Counted from the first letter of the stretch, positions 6,238 to 13,825 are shown. The stretch is 19,206 bases of DNA from Jeotgalibaca sp052266715 (GCA_052266715.1 JBQPRB010000016.1), one strand, 5' to 3'. Notes: generated by a model not told the origin, from the sequence alone. Numbers and translations: made by a program.

Positions 6238-7239
6238 TTAATCTACTAGAGAGTCGCCGATAAATGGCATCAAGCCACGCAATTCCTTACCTACGGCAGT
6301 GATTGGGTGCTCTGTTTCATTACGTTTGATTGCGTTGAATTTCGGACGACCAGCTTGGTTTTCCAAAATCCAATCTTTGGCAAATTCACCAGTTTGAATA
6401 TCTTTCAATACCGCACGCATATTTTCTTTTGTTTGATCAGTGATAATGCGTGGTGCTGTAACGTAATCGCCCCACTCAGCTGTATCGGAAATAGAATAAC
6501 GCATGTTTTCCAATCCGCCTTCATAGATTAAGTCAACGATAAGTTTCATTTCATGCAACACTTCGAAATAAGCACTTTCCGGTGCGTAACCCGCCTCAGT
6601 CAACACTTCAAAACCTGCTTTGATCAAACCGGATACACCACCACAAAGAACAGCTTGTTCACCAAACAGGTCAGTTTCTGTTTCTTCACGGAAAGTAGTT
6701 TCCAAAATACCAGCGCGTCCGCCACCAACACCACCTGCATAAGCCATACCCAACGCTTTAGCGTTTCCAGTACCGTCTTGGTAAACACCTACTAATGCTG
6801 GAACACCCGCTCCTTCTTCATAGGTACGACGTACAAGATGTCCAGGTCCTTTTGGTGCCACCAAGAACACGTCTACGTCAGCAGGTGGAACAATTTGGCC
6901 GTAATGAATGTTGAAGCCATGGGCGAATACCAAAGCATTTCCTGCTTCCAAGTTATCTTTAATTTCAGCTTCGTAAACCGCTTTTTGGTTTTCGTCTGGA
7001 AGCAAAATCATTACCAAGTCAGCTTCTTTAGTCGCTTCAGCTACAGATTTCACATCAAAACCATCTTCTTTTGCACGGTCAAATGATTTACCTTCACGTA
7101 AACCAACTACAACTTTGTGCCCGCTATCGCGTAGGTTTTGCGCATGCGCATGTCCTTGGGAACCATAACCAATAATTGCGATTGTTTTACCTTCCAATAA
7201 TGTTTGATCTACGTCTTTGTCATAAAATACTTGTGCCAT
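6238..7239 (-). CDS. ilvC: Ketol-acid reductoisomerase (class I)
   Basis: IlvC converts 2-acetolactate or 2-aceto-2-hydroxybutanoate to the 2,3-dihydroxy acids, using Mg2+ and NADPH. The 333-residue length is class I (short form). The Rossmann motif is IIGYGSQGHAHAQNLRDSG. The cofactor loop LREGKSFDRA keeps Arg48, Lys51 and Ser52, the phosphate-binding set of NADPH enzymes. APKGPGHLVRRTYEEGAGVP and the metal-binding region ETDLFGEQAVLCGG are intact. The gene lies 48 bases after ilvN, with an AGAGG site before its ATG. Confidence 0.97.
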   Translation of the reverse strand: MAQVFYDKDVDQTLLEGKTIAIIGYGSQGHAHAQNLRDSGHKVVVGLREGKSFDRAKEDGFDVKSVAEATKEADLVMILLPDENQKAVYEAEIKDNLEAGNALVFAHGFNIHYGQIVPPADVDVFLVAPKGPGHLVRRTYEEGAGVPALVGVYQDGTGNAKALGMAYAGGVGGGRAGILETTFREETETDLFGEQAVLCGGVSGLIKAGFEVLTEAGYAPESAYFEVLHEMKLIVDLIYEGGLENMRYSISDTAEWGDYVTAPRIITDQTKENMRAVLKDIQTGEFAKDWILENQAGRPKFNAIKRNETEHPITAVGKELRGLMPFIGDSLVD

Positions 7240-7287
7240 TTTCCAATTCCTCTTTTCTTTTATTTAATGCTTTGTATATGCAAATGC

Positions 7288-7773
7288 TTATTTATTCCGT
7301 CCTCGCGGAAAAGCAGTGATGCCGGTGCGTGATAATTCTTTGATGCCGTATGGTGATAAGAGGTCAATGATAGCATCGACTTTATCGGTTTTTCCTGTAG
7401 CTTCGATTGTGATTGAATTTTTTGCTACATCAAGCACACGAGCGCGGAAAGGATTGATAATCCCATATATTTCGTGTCTATTCGTCGGGTTTGTCGCTAT
7501 TTTTATTAAAGCTAATTCCCGAGCCACGATTTGTAAATCCGTGATATCCATTACTTTGATAACATCGATTTGTTTATTCAATTGTTTGATGATCTGTTCT
7601 GCCTGTACAGGTGTATTGATATCCACTTCGAATGTCATTTTGGAAATATATGGCATTTCTGAAGCCCCCACAGTGATGCTGGAGATGTTGAAGCCTCTCT
7701 TAGAAAGCAAGCCTGTTACTCGGTTTAAAACGCCACTGGAATCTTTTACTGTTGCTGTAATTATTCTTCGCAT
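7288..7773 (-). CDS. ilvN: Acetolactate synthase small (regulatory) subunit
   Basis: This is the regulatory partner of IlvB; it activates the enzyme and gives valine feedback inhibition. It has 161 residues. The N-terminal ACT domain has the typical SGVLNRVTGLLSKRGFNI effector-binding segment (about residues 13-30). The C-terminal half is the usual ALS small-subunit domain. The ATG at 7773 lies inside the end of ilvB, a 13-base overlap, so the two subunits are translationally coupled. The usual symbol in Firmicutes is ilvN or ilvH. Confidence 0.96.
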   Translation of the reverse strand: MRRIITATVKDSSGVLNRVTGLLSKRGFNISSITVGASEMPYISKMTFEVDINTPVQAEQIIKQLNKQIDVIKVMDITDLQIVARELALIKIATNPTNRHEIYGIINPFRARVLDVAKNSITIEATGKTDKVDAIIDLLSPYGIKELSRTGITAFPRGRNK

Positions 7774-9494
7774 GGTGGCTTCACTCCTATCATTTCATCA
7801 TTCCCTTTGCCAGCAGGTACCATCGGAAAGACTTTTTCTTTATGCGTAACACGCGCATCAATCAAGATAGGTCCATCAAATGCCAGTGCCTCTTTGATGA
7901 GGGATGGAACTTCTGATTCTTTCGAAACGCGATATCCTTTAATACCATAGCTATCAGCCAACTTCACGAAGTCAGGATTCCGGCCATTCGTCAAAAGTGA
8001 TTCGGAATAGCGCTCTTCATAAATGATTTCTTGCCATTGGCGAACCATTCCCAAAGCCTCATTATTAACGATGATAACTTTAACAGGTAAGTTGTAATCC
8101 CTGATAGTTGCCAATTCCTGACTCGTCATCTGAATACCGCCATCACCTAGCAAAGCAATAACCGTCTCGTTAGGGCGTCCGACTTGGGCTCCGATAGCAG
8201 CAGGAAGTCCAAATCCCATTGTTCCCAACCCACCAGACGTAACAAAATTATGTGGTTTGTCGTATTTATAAAATTGTCCTGCCCACATTTGGTGTTGTCC
8301 AACATCTGTTACTACAATAGCATCACCATTGGTAGCATGATAAATCTCTTCGATTAGCCATTGCGGTGAGATAGTTTCACTGTTTCTTTGGTACCATAAC
8401 GGGTAATTTGTTTTGTTTGTTTGAGTCATTTCGGCCCAATCACTAATATCTGTTTGCTCAACTTCTCCTTCCAGCAATTTCAACAGCGCCTCTTTTGCAT
8501 CTGCAACAATTGGGTATTTCGTTGTAATGTTTTTACCGATTTCTGCAGAGTCCACGTCTATATGTGCGACTGTGGCATGGGGTGCAAATTTATCCAAATT
8601 GCCAGTTAGGCGATCATCAAAACGTGAACCGATATTAATCAGTAAATCGCATTCCTGAATGGCTATGTTAGCCGCATAGCTACCATGCATACCACCCATT
8701 CCCAATGATTGGATATGCGTTTCAGGAAAAGCACCCAGTCCTTGTAATGTTGTTACGACAGGTAAGTTATACTTTTCTGCAAAAGCTTTTAATTCATTGC
8801 TGGCATCGGCAAATTTAACGCCAGCTCCCACAAGTAACAAAGGACGCTCTGCATGAGCTAATGCTGCCAATAACCTTTGAATTTGTAATTGATTGGGATA
8901 GATGGATGGCTGGTAACCAGGCAAATAAAAATCTGATTCGTATATTTCGCCATTAGAAATAGCTTCTGAAATATTTTTTGGTAAATCCACTACTACAGGA
9001 CCTTTTCTTCCTGTGGTTGCAATGTGAAATGCCTCTTTTACAATCCGGGGCAAATCTTTCAAATCCTTAACTTGATAATTATGTTTCGTGATTGGTGTCG
9101 TTAAACCAATTAAATCCGCTTCCTGGAAAGCATCAGACCCAATAAGTGCAGAGGATACCTGTCCAGTAAAGATGACGATAGGTAATGAATCAATCATCGC
9201 ATCCGCGATACCGGTTAACAGGTTTGTCCCGCCTGGACCAGAAGTGGCAATGACTACACCTGGTTTTCCCGTAACCCGGGCATACCCTTCCGCGCCGTGT
9301 ATCAACCCTTGCTCATGACGACACATGATATGTTTGAAATCTGGTTTTTGCCGATGAAGAGCGTCATAAATAGGTAATACCGAACCTCCCGGATAACCGA
9401 AGACTACTTCTACTCCCGCATCGACTAACGTTTGGACAAATAAATCTGCGCCATTTTTCTTTCTTTTGTTTGGGCTAACCGCTTCTGTTTGCAT
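7761..9494 (-). CDS. ilvB: Acetolactate synthase (AHAS) large subunit
   Basis: This ThDP enzyme condenses two pyruvates, or pyruvate with 2-oxobutanoate. The catalytic ThDP glutamate is in CRHEQGLIHGAEGYAR. The ThDP motif GDGGIQMTSQEL...NN is complete near the C-terminal third. GSRFDDRLTGN is the RFDDR motif that marks FAD-dependent anabolic AHAS rather than catabolic AlsS. Full length is 577 residues. The start ATG has AAGGAGG eight bases upstream. It is the first structural gene after the leader and attenuator at 9563-9800. Confidence 0.97.
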   Translation of the reverse strand: MQTEAVSPNKRKKNGADLFVQTLVDAGVEVVFGYPGGSVLPIYDALHRQKPDFKHIMCRHEQGLIHGAEGYARVTGKPGVVIATSGPGGTNLLTGIADAMIDSLPIVIFTGQVSSALIGSDAFQEADLIGLTTPITKHNYQVKDLKDLPRIVKEAFHIATTGRKGPVVVDLPKNISEAISNGEIYESDFYLPGYQPSIYPNQLQIQRLLAALAHAERPLLLVGAGVKFADASNELKAFAEKYNLPVVTTLQGLGAFPETHIQSLGMGGMHGSYAANIAIQECDLLINIGSRFDDRLTGNLDKFAPHATVAHIDVDSAEIGKNITTKYPIVADAKEALLKLLEGEVEQTDISDWAEMTQTNKTNYPLWYQRNSETISPQWLIEEIYHATNGDAIVVTDVGQHQMWAGQFYKYDKPHNFVTSGGLGTMGFGLPAAIGAQVGRPNETVIALLGDGGIQMTSQELATIRDYNLPVKVIIVNNEALGMVRQWQEIIYEERYSESLLTNGRNPDFVKLADSYGIKGYRVSKESEVPSLIKEALAFDGPILIDARVTHKEKVFPMVPAGKGNDEMIGVKPPCEE

Positions 9495-9562
9495 GTTTCT
9501 GCCTCCTTGTTTTTACTACTACTCGTTTATTTTCATCCGTAATATGGGGTTACATTAAATTA

Positions 9563-9605
9563 AAAAGGACCTGTTGGATTTATAATAAATCCAACAGGTC
9601 CTTTT
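9563..9605 (-). terminator. Attenuator (terminator) in front of ilvBNC
   Basis: A perfect 20-bp stem (9563-9582 with 9586-9605) has a 3-base loop. On the minus strand it is followed by TTTTTAATTT. It lies 69 bases upstream of the ilvB start and 142 bases past the leader stop codon, so it can end transcription before ilvB. It is far too stable to be fortuitous. Confidence 0.9.
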
Positions 9606-9639
9606 AAGTCATAAACTTAGGATGATGATGATACCGTTC

Positions 9640-9748
9640 GCCTGATTAGATTTATATCATCTATTCAGGCATGGAAATTAATCAGCACTCAATAGATACA
9701 AACTTTCGTTCAAAGTGTTTGTATCTACTAAAAAAAGATACAAACACT
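9640..9748 (-). promoter_or_regulatory. Mutually exclusive hairpins of the ilvB leader RNA
   Basis: On the minus strand, segment 1 (9748-9736, AGTGTTTGTATCT) pairs perfectly over 13 bp with segment 2 (9726-9714). Segment 2 can instead pair over 10 bp with segment 3 (9703-9694, GTTTGTATCT). Downstream, 9670-9659 pairs with 9651-9640 (12 bp, one mismatch). The 3' arm of that stem can instead pair over 7 bp with CTGATTA at 9685-9679, just after segment 3. A ribosome stalled on the leader would cover segment 1 and shift the balance to 2:3. How this signal reaches the terminator at 9563-9605 needs folding analysis. Confidence 0.75.
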
Positions 9749-9800
9749 ATCTAATGACGCTGACTAATAAGTTTTGAGTTGAAAAATTGTATCCCATCAT
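9747..9800 (-). CDS. ilvB leader peptide (Leu/Val/Ile-rich)
   Basis: The ORF encodes MMGYNFSTQNLLVSVIR, 17 residues, ending at TAG (9749-9747). AAGGAG (9815-9810) lies nine bases before the first ATG. Five of six consecutive codons near the end are for Leu, Leu, Val, Val or Ile, exactly the end products of this pathway. The stop codon overlaps the first arm of the leader hairpins. This matches peptide-mediated attenuation as known for enterobacterial ilv operons. It was too short for ordinary gene calling. Confidence 0.85.
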   Translation of the reverse strand: MMGYNFSTQNLLVSVIR

Positions 9801-9844
9801 GAAAATTCGCTCCTTGAGTCTAATTTATTTTTAATGTTGCTATA

Positions 9845-9873
9845 ATGATAATCTAATTAAACGTCAGAGTCAA
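9845..9873 (-). promoter_or_regulatory. Promoter of the ilvBNC transcript
   Basis: TTGACT (9873-9868), a 17-base spacer and TATCAT (9850-9845) give a good vegetative promoter on the minus strand. The -35 overlaps the ilvD stop codon. Predicted start is near 9838, about 23 bases before the leader ribosome binding site. So ilvBNC can be transcribed separately from ilvD. Confidence 0.7.
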
Positions 9874-11582
9874 CGTTTATTTTCAGATTTATTCCAAAAA
9901 TCGGTTATTGCACCTTCGGAAGCACTTGAAACAAGATGTGCGTATTTACCTAATGCCCCGCGTGTATGCAGTGGTGGAATAACAACTTTTTCGCGTCGTT
10001 TAGTTAATTCCTCATCACTTACCTTCATAGTCAATTCTTTGGTGTCTTGATCGATAATAACACTATCCCCAGTTTGGAGTAACGCAATCGGTCCACCGTC
10101 TTGGGCTTCCGGTGCAATATGACCCACCACAAGTCCGTACGTTCCTCCCGAGAAGCGTCCATCAGTTAACAATGCAACTGTTTCACCTTGGCCTTTACCA
10201 ACAATGATACTGGATAATGACAGCATTTCAGGCATACCCGGTCCGCCTTTAGGTCCTACAAACCGAACTACAACAACGTCTCCATCCACTACCTCGTCTG
10301 CCATTACAGCAGCTACAGCTTCTTCTTCAGTATTGAATACTTTGGCAGGTCCCTCATGGCGACGAACCTTCACCCCGGATACTTTCGCAACAGCTCCTTC
10401 TGGTGCTAAGTTTCCATGTAGAACAATCAACGGCCCGTCTTTACGCTTAGGATTTTCCAACGGCATGATTACTTTTTGACCTTCTTTGAGTGAGTCAACC
10501 TCTGCTAAATTCTCAGCTATTGTTTTTCCGGTAACAGTCAGGCAATCTCCATGAATATAACCATTCTCATATAAATATTTCATTACCGCTGAGACTCCAC
10601 CAACTTCATATAAATCTTGGAAGACATATTGTCCACTTGGTTTTAAGTCCGCTAAATGAGGAACTTTTTCCTGGAAATCGTTGAAATCATCCAAAGTCAA
10701 GTCAACATTAGCTGCGTGAGCCATTGCCATCAAATGCAAAATGGCATTAGTCGATCCTCCAAGAGCCATTACGACCGTAATGGCATTTTCGAAAGCTTTA
10801 CGTGTCATAATATCTTTCGGGTAGATTCCTTTCTCCAACAAGTTCAAAACCGCTTTGCCGGCTTCTTCTACATCGCGCAATTTGGCTTCTGTAGTTGCAG
10901 GGTTCGAGGATGAGCCTGGAAGACTCATTCCCATCGCTTCAATAGCCGATGCCATCGTATTCGCAGTGTACATACCACCACAGCCACCTGGTCCGGGACA
11001 GGCATTACACTCGATTCGGCGAACCTCTTCTGCAGTCATATCGTTATGATTCCATTTTCCGATTGCCTCAAAAACAGAGACTAAATCGATATCTTTTCCA
11101 TCTAATTTTCCAGGCGCAATCGTACCTCCATAGACAAAAATTGCAGGTATTTCTGTATTTGCAATTGCAATCATACAGCCAGGCATATTTTTATCACATC
11201 CGCCAATTGCTACAAATGCATCACAATTTTGTCCTGCAATTGCTGTCTCAACTGAGTCGGCAATAATATCTCGTGACGGTAAGGAATAACGCATTCCAGG
11301 CGTCCCCATTGCAATTCCATCTGCAACAGTTATTGTCCCAAATTGTACAGGCCAAGCACCTGAAGAGGTAATCCCTTTTTTAGCCACCCTTCCTAAATCA
11401 TGCAAATGCATATTGCATGGGGTGTTTTCAGCCCAGGTACTAATTACTCCGACAATAGGTTGTTTAAATTCTTCATCTCCCATGCCCGTTGCGCGTAGCA
11501 TGGCACGATTTGGTGATTTTACCATACTGTCATAAACTTGACTTCTGATGCGGATATCCTTTTTTGGTTGTTCCGATGTCAT
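9870..11582 (-). CDS. ilvD: Dihydroxy-acid dehydratase
   Basis: IlvD is an Fe-S and Mg2+ enzyme that dehydrates dihydroxy acids to the 2-oxo acids of valine and isoleucine. All three cluster ligands of the IlvD/Edd family are visible: Cys56 (ENTPCNMH), Cys129 (GGCDKNMPGC) and Cys201 (GGCGGMYTANTM). RFSGGTYG and VGHIAPEA near the C-terminus carry the usual family motifs. Length is 570 residues, complete. The ATG has AAGGGG upstream. It has its own promoter and is separated from ilvB by a 375-base leader. A divergent DUF59 gene shares its upstream region. Confidence 0.97.
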   Translation of the reverse strand: MTSEQPKKDIRIRSQVYDSMVKSPNRAMLRATGMGDEEFKQPIVGVISTWAENTPCNMHLHDLGRVAKKGITSSGAWPVQFGTITVADGIAMGTPGMRYSLPSRDIIADSVETAIAGQNCDAFVAIGGCDKNMPGCMIAIANTEIPAIFVYGGTIAPGKLDGKDIDLVSVFEAIGKWNHNDMTAEEVRRIECNACPGPGGCGGMYTANTMASAIEAMGMSLPGSSSNPATTEAKLRDVEEAGKAVLNLLEKGIYPKDIMTRKAFENAITVVMALGGSTNAILHLMAMAHAANVDLTLDDFNDFQEKVPHLADLKPSGQYVFQDLYEVGGVSAVMKYLYENGYIHGDCLTVTGKTIAENLAEVDSLKEGQKVIMPLENPKRKDGPLIVLHGNLAPEGAVAKVSGVKVRRHEGPAKVFNTEEEAVAAVMADEVVDGDVVVVRFVGPKGGPGMPEMLSLSSIIVGKGQGETVALLTDGRFSGGTYGLVVGHIAPEAQDGGPIALLQTGDSVIIDQDTKELTMKVSDEELTKRREKVVIPPLHTRGALGKYAHLVSSASEGAITDFWNKSENKR

Positions 11583-11599
11583 TTTTATTTCCCCTTTTC

Positions 11600-11653
11600 A
11601 TAACCGGTTATAATAATATTAAAGTTTTGGAATTTAATAATGTTATTCTAGCA
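11600..11653 (-). promoter_or_regulatory. ilvD promoter and possible operator palindromes
   Basis: On the minus strand, TGCTAGAAT (11653-11645) is an extended -10 box; the -35 is poor. The predicted leader then contains a TATTAAA/TTTAATA inverted repeat (11617-11623, 11633-11639). It also contains a perfect 12-base palindrome ATAACCGGTTAT (11600-11611), 18 bases before the ATG. The palindrome looks like a repressor operator; the regulator is unknown. I found no T-box and no good CodY box. Confidence 0.45.
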
Positions 11654-11771
11654 GAAATAATTAAATATTCTATAGAAAAATTAAAATATTATTAAAAACA
11701 ACTTGAAAATATTAGTTTTTCATGGAAAAATAGGGATATTGAGCTGTATGATTGCTGAAAGGAAGTATTTT

Positions 11772-12113
11772 ATGAGAGATGATATAAAGTTAAATGACCG
11801 AGCTGCACATTTGGCGGATCAATTAGTGAAAAAACTTGAATCCATTCATGATTCGGAAATTGGTTTAGATATTTATAATCTTGGCCTTATATATGAGATT
11901 AACTTGGATGCACAAGAGCATTGCACCGTTGTGCTGACTTTTACTGGCATTGGATGCGAATGTGTTGAAACAGTACCAGGTGAAATTTCCGAAAAACTTA
12001 TGCAAATTGCCGGTATTATGAATGTGACTGTTGAAATCGTGTGGTCACCAGCATGGAAAATGACTCGAATTAGTCGTTTTGGAAGAATTGCATTGGGTGT
12101 GAATCCAAACTAG
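11772..12113 (+). CDS. DUF59 (MIP18/SufT-like) Fe-S assembly-type protein
   Basis: This is a small cytoplasmic protein of 113 residues. It has the DUF59 pattern: LDIYNLGLIYEI (about 32-43), a TFTGIGC segment with the conserved Cys62, and the C-terminal VWSPAWKMTRISRFGRIALG. Family members (SufT, PaaD, MIP18) help insert Fe-S clusters. The usual DPE triplet near residue 27 is HDSE here. Start: an upstream ATG-like extension reaches 11703, but AAAGGAAG lies six bases before the ATG at 11772, so that start is preferred. It is divergent from ilvD, an Fe-S enzyme, and has no other neighbours on its strand. A role in IlvD maturation is inference. Confidence 0.85.
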   Translation: MRDDIKLNDRAAHLADQLVKKLESIHDSEIGLDIYNLGLIYEINLDAQEHCTVVLTFTGIGCECVETVPGEISEKLMQIAGIMNVTVEIVWSPAWKMTRISRFGRIALGVNPN

Positions 12114-12131
12114 AGACTTGAAATAAATATC

Positions 12132-12168
12132 AAAAAAAGCCTAACCCCCGTTATGGGGAGGTAGGCTT
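12132..12168 (-). terminator. Terminator between the DUF59 gene and the DMT permease gene
   Basis: AAGCCTA (12137-12143) pairs with TAGGCTT (12162-12168), with an inner CCCC/GGGG pairing. On the minus strand the stem runs into seven T (12138-12132), a strong terminator for the permease gene. On the plus strand it may also stop the DUF59 transcript, but the T tract is weaker. Confidence 0.85.
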
Positions 12169-12181
12169 ATAAACGTTCAGT

Positions 12182-13111
12182 TTAATTATTTTCATTGAAT
12201 TGTAAAGGAATATCCAGACTATCTGGTTCCTTCGAAGTAGCAAGTACTAGAACAGCCAACATCACGATCGCTATGCCGAGCATTTCAAATATGCCAAAGA
12301 CTTGCTTAAAGACAACAACAGAAAGAACTGCAGCTAAAAGCGGCTCTAAAGCCGTCATGATACTTGCTAATGAAGGAGAAATGTAGCGTAAGCTAGCAAA
12401 ATAGGCGATAAAACTCAAAGATGTACCAAAAACTATAATTAATAATAATAAAATGATACTATGTATCGTAACCTGGAATCCAGGCTGCCAAACGGGATGA
12501 ACAAACTGAAACAATACGCCACCAAATACCATACCCCAACCCACGATGACTGTCGATCCAAATTCTTCCAGTAACGAACGTGGCTGGATGGAGTAGAATG
12601 TCACTGCCAGTGCTGAGCCAATTCCAATTATTAATCCCATTGGAGATATGCTCATTTTGTTTAAGTCACCATTCGTAACAATTAACAAAACACCAAAGAA
12701 AGTGAGAAAAACCAGTATTATTTCTTTTATCGCAGCTTGTTTTTCACCCGTAAAAACCATATAAGCATAAACAAATATCGGCGCAGAAAATTGCAATATT
12801 GTCGCAGTAGATGCGTTTGATAACTCTATCCCTTTATAAAACAAATATTGAACTCCAATCATGCCAAATAAAGAAAAGAACAATAACTTTAGAGTCGTTT
12901 GCCATTTAGAAAATGGCATCAAAATATTTTCCTTTTGGATAAAATGACTATAGGCTAAAATCATAATTCCGGAAAATAACAGGCGTGTGCCTACCAACCA
13001 TTCAGAAGACACAGTATATTGGGTAAAGAGAGATTGCGCAAAAATACCTGAAATCCCCCACATGCTTCCGCCAAAAGCGGCCAGTAAAATACCTTTAATT
13101 CGATTATTCAA
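12182..13111 (-). CDS. DMT-superfamily (EamA) permease
   Basis: This integral membrane protein of 309 residues has about ten hydrophobic segments and two EamA repeats. The first starts at ILLAAFGGSMWGISGIFAQ, the second near SPMGLIIGIGSALAVTFYSI. SPSLASIMTALEPLLAAVLSVVVF is the typical last-third motif. Family members export amino acids, metabolites or drugs; the substrate here is unknown. Start: the first in-frame start is a TTG at 13111 with GAGGTGG (13122-13116) four bases upstream. This is rare but the best supported. It is monocistronic, with its own promoter and terminator. Confidence 0.9.
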   Translation of the reverse strand: MNNRIKGILLAAFGGSMWGISGIFAQSLFTQYTVSSEWLVGTRLLFSGIMILAYSHFIQKENILMPFSKWQTTLKLLFFSLFGMIGVQYLFYKGIELSNASTATILQFSAPIFVYAYMVFTGEKQAAIKEIILVFLTFFGVLLIVTNGDLNKMSISPMGLIIGIGSALAVTFYSIQPRSLLEEFGSTVIVGWGMVFGGVLFQFVHPVWQPGFQVTIHSIILLLLIIVFGTSLSFIAYFASLRYISPSLASIMTALEPLLAAVLSVVVFKQVFGIFEMLGIAIVMLAVLVLATSKEPDSLDIPLQFNENN

Positions 13112-13142
13112 TTTTCCACCTCACTAATAAAATAACTGTCCT

Positions 13143-13171
13143 ATGGTATAATTATTTTAGTAATTTGACAA
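13143..13171 (-). promoter_or_regulatory. Promoter of the DMT permease gene
   Basis: On the minus strand TTGTCA (13171-13166), a 17-base spacer and TACCAT (13148-13143) precede the permease gene. It overlaps the nth promoter on the other strand, so the two polymerases may interfere. Confidence 0.45.
13144..13152 (+). promoter_or_regulatory. nth promoter (extended -10)
   Basis: TGGTATAAT is an extended -10 with a perfect TATAAT at 13147-13152. A matching -35 is not obvious. Predicted start is near 13159, followed by the AGGGGG ribosome binding site before the ATG at 13182. Confidence 0.6.
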
Positions 13172-13181
13172 GGGGGATTTC

Positions 13182-13787
13182 ATGAATTCTAAAGAAAAAT
13201 CTCGTGATATATTGGAACAAATTATTGCCATTTATCCCGATGTAAAAACAATCCTGAATTATTCTAATAATTTCGAGCTTTTAATCGCCGTTATGTTGAG
13301 CGCTCAAACGACAGATATCGCTGTGAATAAGGTGACCGGGGCACTGTTTGAACGTTTTCCAACCCCCACTGCTTTCGCCAATTCTTCTCCAGCAGAAATA
13401 GAACCTTATATTAAATCCATCGGTTTGTACCGCAATAAGGCCAAACATATCTATACATGCAGCAACCAGTTAATGGCTCATTTTAACGGTGAAGTACCAA
13501 ATAATCGCAAAGATTTGGAATCCTTGGCCGGGGTGGGCAGAAAAACAGCCAATGTAATACTGAGCGTTGGTTTTGGGATACCCGCCTTTCCTGTGGACAC
13601 ACATGTTTCGAGGGTTTGCAAGCATCATGATATCGTTCCGCAAAATGCCACACCACTTGAAATCGAAAAAATAGTGACAGATATTTTGCCAAAAGAGTTG
13701 TGGAACCAGGCCCATCATTCCATTATCTTTTTTGGGCGCAACATTTGCTCGCCCCGTAACCCAAAATGCCACGAATATTTGCATTAA
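13182..13787 (+). CDS. nth: Endonuclease III with a shortened Fe-S loop
   Basis: This is a DNA glycosylase/AP lyase that removes oxidised pyrimidines. The helix-hairpin-helix LAGVGRKTANVILSVG contains the catalytic Lys121, and VDTHVSRV the catalytic Asp139. The family ends in C-x6-C-x2-C-x5-C, which holds a 4Fe-4S cluster. Here Cys189 and Cys196 are present, but the third position is Tyr199 (TAT where TGT would encode Cys), and the protein stops at residue 201, before the fourth. Normal length is roughly 210-220. The terminator starts at the stop codon, so the short form is not an obvious frameshift. Either the cluster is lost and the fold survives without it, or the last residues decayed. 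It has its own promoter. Confidence 0.93.
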   Translation: MNSKEKSRDILEQIIAIYPDVKTILNYSNNFELLIAVMLSAQTTDIAVNKVTGALFERFPTPTAFANSSPAEIEPYIKSIGLYRNKAKHIYTCSNQLMAHFNGEVPNNRKDLESLAGVGRKTANVILSVGFGIPAFPVDTHVSRVCKHHDIVPQNATPLEIEKIVTDILPKELWNQAHHSIIFFGRNICSPRNPKCHEYLH

Positions 13788-13821
13788 AAAACTTCCCAGA
13801 ATGATTTCTGGGAAGTTTTTT
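13786..13821. terminator. Bidirectional terminator between nth and the lysine ABC operon
   Basis: A 16-bp perfect stem, AAAAAACTTCCCAGAA and its complement (13786-13801, 13806-13821), has a 4-base loop. It has six T on either strand. It begins inside the nth stop codon and ends four bases before the stop of the minus-strand ATPase gene. Confidence 0.92.
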
Positions 13822-13825
13822 AAAA

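Noticed and set aside
9617..9655. Second leader peptide containing four Ile codons
   Set aside because: The frame TGA ... ATC ATC ATC ATC ... TGA has no ATG, GTG or TTG and no ribosome binding site, so it is reported only as an observation.
9495..9869. T-box riboswitch upstream of ilvB
   Set aside because: The terminator looks like those of T-box leaders, but the conserved GGTGG-ACCGCG-type block that pairs with the tRNA end is absent on the minus strand, while a leader ORF with its own ribosome binding site is present.
11660..11730. CodY boxes in the ilvD/DUF59 intergenic region
   Set aside because: TTCTATAGAA (11668-11677) and TTTTTCATGGAAAAA (about 11714-11728) are palindromic, but their centre spacing does not fit the CodY consensus AATTTTCWGAAAATT.
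13470..13784. Minus-strand ORFs inside nth
   Set aside because: They lie opposite a clear endonuclease III with intact catalytic motifs, and no domain is recognisable in them.
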